64,000 bases of DNA from Lycorma delicatula (GCF_047948215.1 NC_134456.1:194663034-194727033), one strand, 5' to 3'; numbered from the stretch's first letter, positions 35,100-48,553 are shown. Numbers and translations: made by a program. The notes: a model not told the origin generated them from the letters alone.

Positions 35100-38000
35100 G
35101 ACTAAATTGGTCTTGTATCGCAATTACACATAAGAAGTAAGGGAGAAACATAGTAAGTTTTTGGTGCTGCAGTAAAGATTCAAAAAGGTGGCTGGAAAAG
35201 CAGAAGTTTCTATGTGCTATGACTGTGGAAGGTGCAAAATTTGATAGATCAAATGTTATGAAATGAAAGCAATTGCAGAAGATAGCATGAAAAAACTGAA
35301 GTCATTGTTACATGTAGATCTTTGAAATGAAGTTAAAAAATTGACTGTGGAAAATTCTGGGTAGGCATATAAACATATGGCTTTTTAACTATGGAGAAGG
35401 AAGGGCAAATGTGCATGATTATGTCTACCCAAGGCACAACCTGGAAGTTCCAGATGGAAAGAAGATGCTTTGAAAGTCTCATGATTTTTATAGATTTTAT
35501 AGTACAATGTTTGTGGGTTATGAGCAAAAGTTGGGAATAATTTCTTGTTAAATTTTTTAAAAGAGCATGATATTATTTTGTTGGATGAATTTCATCCTTT
35601 TGAAGAGGATGAAGATTTTTTAGAGAAATTTTTCTATAATTTTGAAGTTAAATGATGCTTAAAGAAAAGGTTTCTCATTTTGGTAGGGCTAGGAGCTATG
35701 CTATAAAGGAACAATAGGTAATCTTGGTATAAAGAGAAAATTAAATTAAGTAATGTAAATAGTAGATTTGTAATATTAGTTAAGCTAAACAATTCAAAAG
35801 AATTTTGTTTACAAACTGAACATCTTAAATGTAAAAACTAAAATTCAAATTTTTTAAATAAGTATGGTTTTTTTATGAAATCCAGAAAATAACATAGTTA
35901 TAATGGGTGACAAGAATGTACATATTCGAAGGTAGCAGGAAATTGTGGATGATTGCAATTTGTACGTTATTAATTAATAAGTATCTAAATAGTTTAAGAA
36001 AATTCAGGAACTTCTTTCATGTTGACAAAAAAAGTTAAAGGTATGCAAACAGTGGGTTAAGTTTTTTTATAATTAATGACAGAATAAGAGATCTAGAAAG
36101 GAAAATGGCATTTGTAGAAAAATGGGTGTATCCACAAATGATATTTTAGTGGTTGTTCTAAAAATATGCAGAGAAAACAAGAATACGGAGATTGGTTGTT
36201 TGCCGTTTTTACCAAAGTTAGGCTGGAGTAGTACCAAGGAATTGTTGTATAAAAATAAGATGGCCAATTCATACTAGGCAGTGTACAAGAGATACTAGAA
36301 GCTGTTCACAAGAATAAGTGCACAAGAATTAGCAAACAGTCATTAGGCCAAAGTCAAGGAAATATGAAATTTAAAAAATTGTGGCTTGATTAAAGCAATT
36401 AAGAGATAAGGTATTTTCTTTGCTTAATTTATTCATAAATAATTCATACTAATTGAGGAAAAACTATTTTTTTTAAAATTCAATGTAATAAATTATATGA
36501 TAATAAACAAAACAATTATCAGGTTAAACTTAAAATTATGAATTAGGCTTGAATAATCTTGAAATTGCATATGATATGAATAGATTTTACAAAGCTCTCA
36601 AATAAATTTAAGATTCAAGGTAAACCCCACAAGGAGTTGATTAAATATCTTCTTCCTTATTCAACCCTCTGCTACTTTTAAACTTATTCAGTACGTGGTG
36701 GCATAAGTAAAAAATAAAATACCAGATATGAATTTTGGGATCGAGTAATTGTAAACTGTTTAAAAAAATCAGAAAACCATAAGGATCCAGGTGGATCAGA
36801 CTTCATATGAATTTTCAAAATATGCCCCAGGTATTTTGCTACGAAAAATTCTAGCAGTTTTTAATAATGTATATCATCAGGGAAAGATGCCAGATGGATT
36901 TAAATTTTCTATTGTTTACCCAAACCACAAGAAGAGAAAAGGTTGATTTAGTGAGGAACAACAAGAGGATTTCTTTTGTGGATATAACTAAACTGTATAC
37001 AAGAATGTTGCCAACTAAAATTTACAGTTGGTTGCACAAGATTACTATTTAAATTAATTTCAAGCCACTTCCATAAATGGTATTCCACTGTTGTTAATAC
37101 ATTTGTTTTTTTGTCCATTGTTGATTTTCAAGCTTGCTAAAAATAAAAAAAAAGGTTCAATTAAGTTGATATAAAAGCTTTATGTTACAAATTATCTTGT
37201 ATGGAATCATCAAATAAACTGATAAAAATTTTACAAAATTTAAGATAGAAATGTCTATAAGCATTTAGTGTAAAGTGAGTTATTGAAGAAATTTAACTCA
37301 GAAATAGGCTTTAGACAAATTTGCCTAACTCCAACTTCACTCGTACTTTTCCTAAATGAGATGCATGATGATTTAGGGAGAGGTTTACTGTTGGAGAAAA
37401 AGAATTGGATTGTTATTTTATGAGGACAAAATAATCTTACTAGCAGATTCCACAGTAGGACTTCCCAATTTGATAAATAATTTGGTGGATTATTGTAGAT
37501 AGTGAAATTGAAGGATGAACTTAGATAAATAAAAAATTAAATAAAAAAGTTTTTAGAAATGGGAGTAAAATGGAAGCAATGAAAAAGGTGGTCTACTGAA
37601 AAAAAATATAGAATGTGTAAACAAATACAAATTTTTAGGAATAAATTCAACCATAAAAAATGTAGCAACATTTAAATTAAACAGTGCAAAATCCCAAAAT
37701 TGTACTTAATAGGATACATAGTTTGATATAGATCATTTAAAAAAAAATTATTGAACTAGGAGTAAAAAATTCACTGTTTAAGTCTTGCTGTTGAGCAGTT
37801 GTTTGTTATGCTCCTTGAGTGCTTTAGGCAGTATGGTAGTATGGAGAAGCTACTACATTCTTTTTTATACTAATATGACTTTTTTGGGCTATCTTAATTA
37901 TAGTATAGTTTTTAAAATAATAAAGAGGGGTTGGCGGATGGAGAGATCTACTTTGCCATTAAAGTATGATATAAACACAAATTTCAAGCTGTCTAATATT

Positions 38001-38500
38001 CCATATTGGAGAGGAGAAATTAATGCTAAAATGAGAATTAGTTTTAAATGAAAATTAGTAACTGAACCCGAAGTTTCTCAGTATTATATGTATTTTAAAA
38101 CACTGAATTTAGATTGAAGGGAGAAATTTATCTTAAACAGGTAGATAAATCCTAATATATTAAGTGGATTATAAAAGTTAGGTGTGGCTTAACTGATTTA
38201 AATTTTAGATCAGAGATAAAAGTCTTAAACTGCTCTTCATGTAATAGAGAAGAGGAGAAGGAGGATGTCCATCACTTTATTGCTCAGTGTCCTGTGCTGA
38301 TACAGGACACTGAGCATTGATGGTAACATCATGGTTAGGGTTGAATGAGTTATTGAATTACTTATTTATAGAGAGGTTTTAAATGATAAGGATTGAGGTA
38401 GGTTGGTGTTCTATTGCAGAGAAAATGGCATTACAGATGGGATCTCATTCAATAATTTTATTATTAATGGTATTTTTAATTTATTTTTTATTATTAGAGT
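35100..38500 (+). pseudogene. Nearly full-length but inactive LINE (endonuclease + reverse transcriptase)
   Basis: Domains appear in the order of a non-LTR retrotransposon. A Cys-rich piece (CYDCGRCKI, near 35215) comes first. An endonuclease block follows near 35900 (VIMGDKNVHI, RQEIVDDCNLYV). RT blocks are IYEFSKYAPG-like sequence, ILAVFNNVYHQGKMPDGFK and FSIVYP (36780-36920), EIGFRQICLTPTSLVLFLNE (about 37300) and a degraded YADD region near 37440. The C-terminal tail has EDVHHFIAQCPVL (about 38255-38295) and REVLNDKD with VFYCRE near 38370-38425. Numerous stops and frameshifts. A perfect 15-base-arm hairpin interrupts the tail at 38281-38316. Antisense to CadN. Confidence 0.8.
38281..38316. 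repeat. Perfect hairpin, 15-base arms, 6-base loop
   Basis: Left arm TGCTCAGTGTCCTGT, loop GCTGAT, right arm ACAGGACACTGAGCA. It lies inside the C-terminal ORF of the LINE at 35100-38500, whose homology resumes on the far side. Confidence 0.95.
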
Positions 38501-40013
38501 AGTTAACGTTATTATTTGGGTGTACTTTTTCATTATTTAAACTGTTTGTTATAATGCTATTTATTACTAATATTATTCCTAAAAGTGTGGACAGCAGTAG
38601 TGACAATCAACATGAGATGTGCAATTAATAAGGAAGTTCTGTTCATTTGAATTCCAGTTTAACTTACACATTAATTAATAACTTATAAAACGGAGTAAAT
38701 TTAGGTAAAAGCTGAAATGTTGATAAGGCATCAAAGCAAGGTAGTGTTAAATTAATTGTGTACTGCTATACCAATGTAATATGTCTGTTTATAAAAATTC
38801 AGAAAGTCTGTATAAATAATGAATACATGAATTAAATAACGTTAATGTAGTTAGGAAATTCATTTTAAATAATGTAAATACCCATAAAAGTTATTTAAGT
38901 AGCGAGTGTTGTTGTTTTTAATTTTATAGGTAGGGATAGGGCTTCTAGAAAGTCAAAAGTTGCTCATTATTTAAATAATTAAAATAAAACTACATTTTAA
39001 CTAGGCAGCAAATAGATTTTATTTTGATTATAAATTATATGATAGATTCAAGATATTTTATAACAAATTAGTACTTAGATATTTTTTCCATGATTTATTT
39101 GAGAACTCTTTAAACTAATCTTTAAACAAGAATAATATAACTGTATTGTTTATGTCAGTGGTAAATTGGTGCTTTAAACAGATGTTGCAAGGATGAATGA
39201 AAGTATTTGTATCTGCATGCACATGCGCATGCGTGTGTGCACACAGTCATTGTTATTATTATTTTACATGGTTTTTTCTTTTTTTTTGTAAAAGATTGTT
39301 TTTATTTTTCATTATTCATTTGTATTTAATTGTTCGAATTCTAATGGTTTTATTTTTTGTTTCATAACTTTTCAGCTGACATATGTAATGCAAGTTTGTA
39401 AAAATATGAGTTTTAAAAATGGAGACTAAAGCAACATTATTATTGTAAATATTTTTACAATAAATGAACATATGCTTATTTAAATATTCAACATTTTAAA
39501 AACTAGTAAACTCTTAAAGTTCATGATATTTGATTATTAAAGAAGTGAAAATTTAAATGAAAAAAATAATATTATAAAAGAGAATATTTTTATGAAAACA
39601 AAACAAAAATTGAGAATTGACACTAGTAATGAGGAAGAATGTGAACTCCAATAATTAATTATTATTGGCACCTTAACTACTTTTATTTTATGTTCATAAA
39701 CATACAAACGAGTGAAAATTACATCTTAACTTTTTAATTTATTTATTTATGAATCTAACTTAAGAATTGATTTTAAGTAGTTAAAATATTATTAAATATT
39801 TGATTTTGAATATTTGAAAATTTTTAGAACTTTTTTAAATTTAAAATATATAAAATAGCTGAAATATTTCTTAGAAAAATCAGAAAACTGGAATATTGCA
39901 TTTTCATAAATTATAATATGTTTCCATAATTAATGCATTTAATCATTAGCATTTCCAGTTGTTAAATGTAACAAACAGAACAAAACAAACATTTATCAGT
40001 GCTCTTGATTACA

Positions 40014-40155
40014 TTAATTTATTACAGCCACTGTTACTAGAGCAACTAAACTGAATGAACCATACACACATGGTTTCTCAAGTTGTGGTGGGTTACTGAA
40101 GAATGTCTCATCAGTATAATTAACTTGGAATGAATCCAATATTGTAATGAGCTCA
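40014..40155 (-). other. Possible terminal coding exon of unrecognised origin
   Basis: Minus strand, after an acceptor-like AAAATACAG: ELITILDSFQVNYTDETFFS, NPPQLEKPCVYG and SFSLVALVTVAVIN, then a stop. The C-terminus is hydrophobic with small residues, preceded by a Cys, and there is one sequon (NYT), so a membrane-anchored or GPI-signal tail is conceivable. I do not recognise the protein and found no upstream exon. It could be chance or a fragment of a nested gene within the 15-kb CadN intron. Confidence 0.2.
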
Positions 40156-41132
40156 CTGTATTTTACAGTAATGCTTAGTAACATATATAATACATTCTGA
40201 AACAGGCATTTGCATAAAAGATTTTTAACTAAAATGCATCCGTAGAATATTAGCAAATCAGCTCTTCTACAGATAAGGAAATAAACAAAAATTCTAAAGG
40301 TCACATTAAAATATTTAAAAGAGATTACATTAGAATTTGAAATTTAAGTACTAAATTAAAATAAAATCAATTCATTTTGGACTTTATCAATCTAAATCTT
40401 AATTATAATTTTCATATGTAAAAGAGACAATAAACATTTAAGTAGAGCTTAACATGTAATTCAATGCATTTACAGAAATTTGGGAATGATTTAAAATAAA
40501 GGTCTACATTTTTTTAACTAACACTGATATTTTTACATATCAGCCAAATTGAATCACTAAGGTATCAAAATTGATAGGTGAGTTGATAGAATCTGTTTGA
40601 AATTAACAGGCCCTGGATTTTTCAATTCCCAGAATAATTTAATTATTTTTACCAATCATTCCATTCATCACAATTTCTTCTCTAACATTTACAATTATCT
40701 AAGTCAGAGTTGATATATAAAAGAACTTATGTTTTAAATTAACCTACTTTGCATAAAAGTATTTTAAGAATATTTTTTAGTCTAGAAAGTTTTATTTAAT
40801 AGCAATTTACTGTAAAATGATAATGAGATGCAACATTAAATATTAAGAAGGGAGGCAAAATTAACCAATAATTTCAGAACTTTGTAATTTGAGTAGTAAA
40901 TTTAAAGAAGATGGACAATGTAAGGTGGAGATTAGAAACAGTCTGGTAGAACCAAGGAAAACTTCTAAGCAAAAATAAGTTTTCTAGTATTAAAACTAGT
41001 TCAAAGAATCAGAAGAAATTCTTAAAAATAATTTTCTGGAGTGGAATAATTTATGATTTATGTTTTAAGGTAAGGGTACATTGGAGATTAGGTCACAACA
41101 GGAAAAAATGAAGTACACAAGAAACTTTAAAG

Positions 41133-41188
41133 GTGCGCGTGCGCACACGCACACACACACACACACACACACGCGCGCGCGCGCACAC

Positions 41189-41235
<47 letters not shown>
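41133..41235. repeat. (CA)n/(CG)n compound microsatellite
   Basis: About 100 bases of alternating purine-pyrimidine sequence with CG-only stretches between CA runs, a pattern favourable to Z-DNA. Confidence 0.97.
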
Positions 41236-41237
<2 letters not shown>

Positions 41238-41682
41238 ACTGCATATCTTAACCTTCAATTTTTCACAGGTGCAACACAAATTGACTTAGGTCTAAAAAAA
41301 AACATAGTTTAAAATTCTCTGCAAAAAAATTGTAAAAAGAAACATAACCTATTTTAATGTTTGGGCGTTTTCTTTTCAATAATTTGTACATAATCTTAAC
41401 ATTTAGTCTAGCATCCAGATCTTGCATGGATTCCCAGTTGTTTTGGTTGGTATGTTCTTGTCAACGTAATTATTAACAAGTTCCTGTCCCTTAATTTTTT
41501 AACTTTTAATAATGTTTTGTTTCCATTTGGATGGATCTCTTTTGAGCCATTCTGATTCGAACTCCTGGTTTTCATACATATTTTAGAAATGTCAGGTTGA
41601 TAAATTTTTAGTCACGAAATAACAACTTTATAAAACAGAACACCAAATAAACGTACAGTACAATCAAGCTGTACAGTACAGT

Positions 41683-41880
41683 ACAATTGAGTGATTACTT
41701 TTATACAGATTTGAATACTATGTCTTGGATACTGGTGTTCCTTGGTGGTTGGGTTTCAATTAACCACACATCTCAAGAATGGTCGACTTGAGACTACAAT
41801 TCATTTACATTCAAGCATACCATCCTCTGAAGTAATAACTTACAGTGGTTCTGGAGGCTAAACAGAAAAAGAGAGAGTAC
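41683..41880 (+). mobile_element. SINE family A, copy 2
   Basis: Shares with 18712-18975 the ordered blocks TTACTTTTATACAGA, TTGGATACTGGTGTTC, GGTTTCAATTAACCACACAT, CTGAAGTAATAACTTACAG and GGCTAAACAG. The tRNA-like head is not recognisable here. Plus orientation, antisense to CadN. Confidence 0.75.
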
Positions 41881-42639
41881 TGAGCGATAGCGCATACAAT
41901 TTTTGTATAAAACATCTGTTGACTTTCAAACGATTTGTGTAAAAACGGCATCAGTCCTGGATTTGTGCCCTTTTAGCATGAAACACAATTAGTTGCCTAA
42001 TGTTATTTCCGTACTGAAGCTATGTACTGATGCCGTATATGTGTAATCTATAAAGATTTTTGTTCTGACCCAATAACTACAAAAACCACGGGTTTCAAAA
42101 TTTTGGACTGATGACTTTTTTGCATAACGTGATTCAAGTAGAAAAAAATTCAAAACTATTTTAAACAATAAAAATTTAAATCTAATGTTTTGATTTTTTA
42201 GTTTTTTTTTACTAAACAATTTATTTCAGTAACTGTTTATCACAGATCTGTCTCAGTATTATCTTTAAGAGGTTCCAAAGTTAATGAAATTTAAAAGTTA
42301 ACAAATATGTTTATTAGATATTTATTTTTATTAAAAGTAAAATTTCTATGAATAAATTTGTATTAGTTTATCCACATGAATATGTATTGTATTAGGCAAA
42401 TATGTAATTGCATTAAGACTGTCTACAGTACTTTTATAAACAAGGTTTAAATAACATAGACTGCAAAATCTTTCTTTTTCAACCAGCAAGGAATTGTAAA
42501 GGCAAAACCATGAATAATAAAAATGATATAAAATGTCACAGCAGTCTTAACATTTGTCTTTTAGAAGGTAAAGTCAAAAGGAATACGTGGATAATATTTT
42601 TTAGAGAGTGATAAAGAGATTTTGAAATCAAAACAGCCC

Positions 42640-42900
42640 ATTTGTTTCACAGTTATTCACCGAGATGGTTACAGAAGAGAGACGGTAGGTAATATTTGTG
42701 TTCCCCTACTTCCAACCACATCGCAGAAGGTACCTTGCTTCTTCCTGCGTGCTCCCTTATGACTTACTTATTGATCCCCTCTTCTGCTCTCGACAGCCTC
42801 CTAGACAATCAACAGCATCCCCTCCAGCAGTGAAATATTTATTTCACTTCCGGGATCACCAAAAGAATAGAATCACGCCCATTTCAGGACTGGTGTAAAT
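42640..42900. other. GC-richer block of unknown nature in CadN intron
   Basis: Stands out from the AT-rich surroundings (for example CCCCTACTTCCAACCACATC and CAGCATCCCCTCCAGCAG). A 66-codon open frame runs through it on the plus strand (42698-42898) but I recognise no protein. It may be a SINE or other repeat, or a conserved intronic element. Confidence 0.3.
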
Positions 42901-43833
42901 AGAGTTTCCAGACAAAATTTTGAAAATAATAAATTTTCTTTCCATAATAAAATATTTAATTAAAAAAAAGATGGACGATAAACTGAATTTAATAATAAAA
43001 TGAATAAAGATAAAATATTAATATAAATCATAATTCAATAATGTCAAAATAAGATAGTTGCATTGAAAAACTTTAAATGAGTTTTGTAAAATGTAAGTAT
43101 AATTTCCTGTAACCAACTAAAGAACTTTTAAAGTTTAAAAAATCTGAACTGTTTATTATACAATACACAGAATTAAAGAATACTTTTAAACAGAATAGAA
43201 TATTAACAGAAAAAAATATATAACTATTTTTTAATTCAACACAACTTTTAGAAGTAGAACTATGTTAAGAAAAAGTTGTATAAACAACTTAAGAATATCA
43301 GACTTACATAAGAATAATACATTAAAAATAATTTGTTCTGAAATAAAAAATACAGAATAATTTGTATTTAAAATGCATTAAACTTTTATTTAATTTAATA
43401 AAAATATTAATTGTGTGAAAATGATGATGAATTAACTGATTAACATCTGGACTTATGTCCTAGATTGAAAGAAGACATCAGAAACTCATTTAAGTATAAG
43501 ATAAAATTTTTATGATAAAGAAATGCTGCCAAGTAAGAAAATGAAAGGGACAAAAGCTGATATTTATGTGTAGGAAGAAAAATTAAAACATAATGAAACA
43601 AATTTTAAACATTATTGAAATGTATATTTTGTGATTTTAAATCACCCAATTCTGTTCTGGTTTTATTAAAAATTAATATTTGAACTACACTTAATAATGA
43701 ATTTTCAAGGTATTGTTAAAATGTCAATCCATATTTTATGTATAAACAAATGGTTGGTTGTTAAGATAATATTTATTATTATCGTTTTTGCTAAGATCAC
43801 TATAGTTTCTTAATTCTCTATGAACTTCATTGT

Positions 43834-43863
43834 TTTATCTCTAGTTCGGAAACTAGAGATAAA
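43834..43863. repeat. Perfect hairpin, 13-base arms, 4-base loop
   Basis: TTTATCTCTAGTT, loop CGGA, AACTAGAGATAAA. It stands in otherwise plain intron sequence. Confidence 0.95.
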
Positions 43864-45217
43864 GGAACGAAGCTTACAAAGGTAAATAGTACTAATCAGA
43901 AAATAAACAAATGGTGTTAATCAATACATTTTTTTATTTAAAAAAAAATAAATATTCAAGATGAAATAAAATGTGTATATGTCAAGTTCCCACTGACCAG
44001 CCAACAACACATATCTCTGAACTTGTTAATTTTAAGTATACCTAAAAAATTAAATGACTTAGTTTTAAAAAACATCCATCATATTAGATGCAAATGCAAT
44101 AAATTAATAGATGTCATTTAAGATGTAACATTCAATTTTTTCTTTATTTTTAGCTAACATTCTCAAGTTTATCATATTTTAGAGAATTCACTTGAAAAAT
44201 ATTTCCAAAGCCTAATGATGACAAAATTGCAGAAAAGATCATATCCTTTTAGAGAATTTCACAATCACAAATCAATCAATAGAACTGTGTTCATAAGGTG
44301 AGGCCCACCATCCAACCAATTTCATTTACCCTTTCTAAACCATTACATTTTTTTCTTCAACATTCAACTTCAAGTCATGCACTTCCTTCATTCTGCTAAG
44401 AAAAATAAATCTTCTAATACTGTTCGACGGTACCTGACATGCATTAATGAAGACATGCTACAGAAATAAGTATAAGGGGTACTTTTATTAGATTTTGAGA
44501 ACAGTTTTTAATCCTCCTATCAGTCTGTTTATATTTTAGATAACCCTCTTTACTTCCAGTTGTAAAAAAATGTTTATTATTGTTAGTTACTGAACAAGAG
44601 AAGCCCTTAATGAAGGCTTGGAGATCAAAAGTGTTGATGTAAAGGAAAATTGTTTCTCCATGGTCGGCTAAATTTAGCTTACTGTAGAGATAATTTACTG
44701 CTACAGAATAAGTCTAGCAATCTACTGACCTTTATAACATACAATTATAATGAAAGAATTTCAAATTTTTTAACTGAACTTTTTTTTAGAATATAAATAA
44801 ATTTAACCAAAGTAATAACAATGTAAATTATCCTTTCCCCTTTCATAAATTTCCTATTTTTTTCTACATCCTCTTTTTATTGTTACTGATTTTACTTCTC
44901 TTCAATATTTTCAGCTCTACTACACTTATGACCTTTTCAAAAACTGAATGAATAAGTGGATTTCAATAAACATCTGGGTCCAGTGACTATATGATTAGAA
45001 TATTTATCAAAGATGAACATTATGCAAATTAAAGAAAAAAACAACCAGTGGAATAATTTATGTAATATGACTTTTTATCATTGTAAGATACAACAACTTA
45101 ATAAATTCTGAAAACAACAGAATGGGGTCTTAACAGCAGTCACAAAAGTAGACTAAGAATAAAAACGAAAAATTATTTTTGAATTCTGATTAATAATAAT
45201 AAAAAAGCATTAATACA

Positions 45218-45490
45218 TCTATACTATTATATAAAGAGGAAGAGGGTTTTTGTTTGTTTGGAATAAACAAAAAACTTACTTACTAGCCAATGCACTCTTG
45301 GCTGTTGAACCATTTTGTGGCACGCTAACCAGTATAGATGAGCTTCTGTATAAACAGGGTCTTCATCATCTCTCTGCGAGTGGTCCAGAGCACAAAAAAC
45401 TACTCAATCAATCGCAACCAAATTTTGACCCATGTTTCTTGGCATAGCTGAGAAGGTTTCTTGATATATTTCATTTTGTAAAATCTCAAA
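45218..45490 (+). mobile_element. Helitron-like 5' end
   Basis: After an A, the sequence TCTATACTATTATATAAAGA followed by TTTTTGTTTGTTTGGAA is the type of 5' end common in insect Helitrons, and TCAATCGCAACCAAATTTTG further in is also typical. A convincing CTAG end with an upstream hairpin was not found. A small hairpin TTTACGC...GCGTAAA lies at 45508-45527. The following 45550-46900 is less AT-rich, ends with an AATAAA motif near 46885, and could be carried by this element or be a solo LTR; neither could be shown. Confidence 0.5.
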
Positions 45491-47559
45491 AAATTATATA
45501 TTTGTTGTTTACGCCGTTTAGCGTAAAGTTTCCGTTATTTTCTATGAATTCCAAGCTAGGGTGGGTCCTGTTGTTTGTTACAGGAATGTTAAATTTCACT
45601 TTGTTTCGTATTTTTGGGCTTGTCATTTGTACCTGTTTTATTATTTGTTCTCGTGTTCGACACTTCCTTCGTCATCCTTAGTGACCGCGTCCATTCTTCT
45701 TATCGAATTATTTTTGACTACCCTTTTCATACACCCGTTATTCATTCGTTCCCATACTAATACATGCACACATCACTTGTTTTTTACACACACTCTCTCC
45801 TGTCCACTACCTGGATCTGGTTTCCCCCTTTTTCTTTCACGCCATCTTTTCGGCAGAGTAGATCCAACATTTCTCCAGTACAGTTGCCTATGGCCATATT
45901 CTCCTGCAAACTTCGTGATAATATTCTCATCCCAGCAGAATCTCCAAACTCGTCGCTACACATCTGAGATGCTACATATTAATCTACCACTAAACCACAT
46001 CACACCTCTGTATTCCTGATACACCAGTGCGGACTACGCTCAGGATTACTGTATGTATTCACGTATCTGCATTCACGACTTCGTCTCTTGACATTATTTG
46101 TGTGCTACAGGCAAGTTCAATTTTCATTTTTACGTTAAACAGTGATTTTATCACTGAAATTTGTGGAACATTCAGTTCATCATACTTTATGCCTTTCGAT
46201 TTCAAGTTTAGCTAAAAGAAAACCATTTATTCACTTAAGTGCAATCATGATAGGTAGCTTACCTATTTTACATGTTTAATTATTACAATTTGTTATTGTA
46301 ATTAACTCTATAATTTATTTGTGTAACTTGTTGATCGCCGAGATTAATTCATTGCTACTTATGCACTGTACTCATAATACTTCTCGTAAATTAACCTAAA
46401 GCAAATTACTCCTGATGTGCTGGTATGTTTTAGGACTTTGATTTTTGTATTTTCAAGAATGCTTATCTATCAAAATAAACTCCATTTATATTATTACTTA
46501 TTTTAATGTGATTATATTGTAATTAACGCCTTCTATACTGAAATTATTGTAATTAATGTTTTCTAACCCAATGAAATCTGTTCATTGCTAATATTCATAG
46601 TACAGATTATGTTAGTAGTGCAACTGTTTTCCAGTTCCACTTTCTATTGATGTTATGTTTTAAGTATCTAATTTGAAATTAAGGTGTTTTATGTTCTCTT
46701 ATTTTCAGGCTCTGTTACATTGTGTATTTGAAAAACGTTTATTCATGTATTTTTGTATTTAACATCATTATTTATATGTTGATTCAACTGATATGTTAAG
46801 TATCATTAAGTTATGTTAATTTCATAATTTCCTTTTATGTTTTAAGGTTATGATTATAACATAAGTTCATTTGTTACACTTTCAATAAAGTCCAATTTCT
46901 TTTGGCAAATACTAGCTGTGTGTTTTTTTGTTAACTTTACCCAACATTTGTAGTAGTGAAGATTTCCCAGTTGAAGCATAAACTTTAATGAATAGAATTA
47001 ATGAACTGTGAATCTCTATTATTGTGCAAGCTGGGTTTGAACTGAATGATTGAATCAATAGAATGAATAATACGAGTATTATAAAAATAATAGAATTAAA
47101 TTTGTTAAATAAAATAATATTAGAAAAATCTCTGTTTAACAATTATGGGGATTGCATATGAGGCTAGAGTGATGAGGTATGCGAGCATCTCGTGCGAGGC
47201 TAGATCATCAATCACTAACAAATGGAGTACTGTTTTGTTTCCCTAGGGTACTGTTTTGAGAGGTGCAATGGGGCGCTCTTATAATATCTCTGCAAACAAG
47301 TCATCCAATTTTCAAAATTCAAATGGGATAAATAAATTAAAACGTGCATAATATAAATAATCCATTACAGTGCTGCACTTCTCATTCAGGCTATTAGGTG
47401 GTGAGCAACTAAATTCTCACATTCCTTTTTTACAGTGATCCGTTCCCAAGATATTTAGAATAGAGGTTTTATTGAAATTTAAGATAACATATCATGAGTG
47501 GTCCATAATCAATGCCAAGCAAAATCTACTTAAGATAAATTAATGAAAATTTGCATACA

Positions 47560-48110
47560 TGTTCTTTTTATAGTGTAACTGCGCACTGAGAAATAATTTT
47601 TTGAAATTCTGAGTTTAAAGAGGTAAAAAAGAGTAGCAACAAAATTTAATATTTTTTTTTATTTCTCAGTAACATATGAAGATATCAGCTTGAATTTTTG
47701 TCTCTTCATGTGAATATGTTAAAACCAATTTACAGATTTTTTGAAATTCCAAGTTTCAAGGATTAAAATGGGTTTTTGAATTTTTTTAAAACCCTGCTAT
47801 TTTTTTTAATTTCTCAGTAACAAATGAAGACATCAATCTGATTTTTGGTGAGTTAATGTTCATGTGAATAAAGCAATTTCTAGATTTTTGAAATTCATCC
47901 TTGAAAGGGATTGAAGAAAGATAAAAAACATTTTGAACAATGATTGTAAACTTTCCCAATTCTGACTATACTAAAACAGATATTCACAACATTTGGGCTT
48001 GCAAATACTCTTCAGATAAATATTTAAAAACAATTTTCGGGTTTTTTTTAATTTTGTTTTTTTAAGAGGTGCAAAAGTATACTCACCGCTGTGGCTCTAC
48101 CAACACAGCC
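47560..48110 (+). repeat. Dispersed repeat family D, copy 1, with internal ~150-base tandem unit
   Basis: Aligns with 52190-52710 in the same orientation, including ATTTCTCAGTAACA, CTTCAGATAAATAT, ATTTTCGGGTTTTTT and the end CCAACACAGCCA. Within this copy the motif ATTTCTCAGTAACAWATGAA occurs at 47661 and 47809, i.e. two tandem units. A SINE A copy follows directly. Confidence 0.85.
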
Positions 48111-48290
48111 ACTGCCACCATTACTGTATGTAATCTGAATACTAGATAGTGGATACCGGTGTTCTTTGGTAGTTGAGTTTCAATTAATTATACATCTCAG
48201 AAATGGTTGAACTGAGACTGTACAAGACTACACTTCATCTAAATTCATACATATCATTCTCACTCATTCTCTAAAGTAAAGTACATTAAA
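48110..48290 (+). mobile_element. SINE family A, copy 3
   Basis: Shares GGATACCGGTGTTCTTTGG, GTTTCAATTAATTATACAT, CTGAGACTGTACAAGACTAC and CATTCTCACTCATTCTCT with the copy at 18712-18975. Plus orientation, antisense to CadN, about 260 bases from the exon at 48554-48800. Confidence 0.8.
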
Positions 48291-48553
48291 AAAACAATGC
48301 ACAGTAAGTATATACTATTAACTAGCTATTAACATTATAAAACAACTTATAAACTGTCATTTTTTGCTACAAAAATACAACTTCATTAAACTAGTTTGTA
48401 AAACTGACTTATTTTTCACTAGATCTAAGAATTTGTGTCTGCTCAAAAGTTAATTTTATTCCAACCAAGTAAAAATAATAATTCTAATACTTCTAACAAG
48501 AACAAAAATTTTTGTTATAAAACAAAAATTCTAAGAAGCAAATAAATACTTAC

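Larger units (their letters stand above)
33499..48553 (-). other. CadN intron between exons A and B
   Basis: A 15-kb intron holding two SINE B/A copies (34876, 41683), a LINE (35100-38500), a CA/CG microsatellite (41133-41235), a Helitron-like 5' end (45218), a dispersed repeat (47560-48110) and a third SINE A copy (48110-48290). The stretches 33499-34875, 38501-40013, 40156-41132, 41236-41682, 41881-45217 and 46910-47560 are AT-rich with nothing I can name, apart from the less AT-rich blocks 42640-42900 and 45550-46900. Confidence 0.85.

Noticed and set aside
45508..45527. Small hairpin TTTACGC...GCGTAAA as a bacterial-type terminator or the Helitron 3' hairpin
   Set aside because: Only 7-base arms, no CTAG end close by, and the DNA is eukaryotic.
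45550..46900. Solo LTR or captured transcript (AATAAA near 46885, 152-codon frame at 45561)
   Set aside because: No TG...CA termini with target duplication could be found and the protein is unrecognised and low in complexity.
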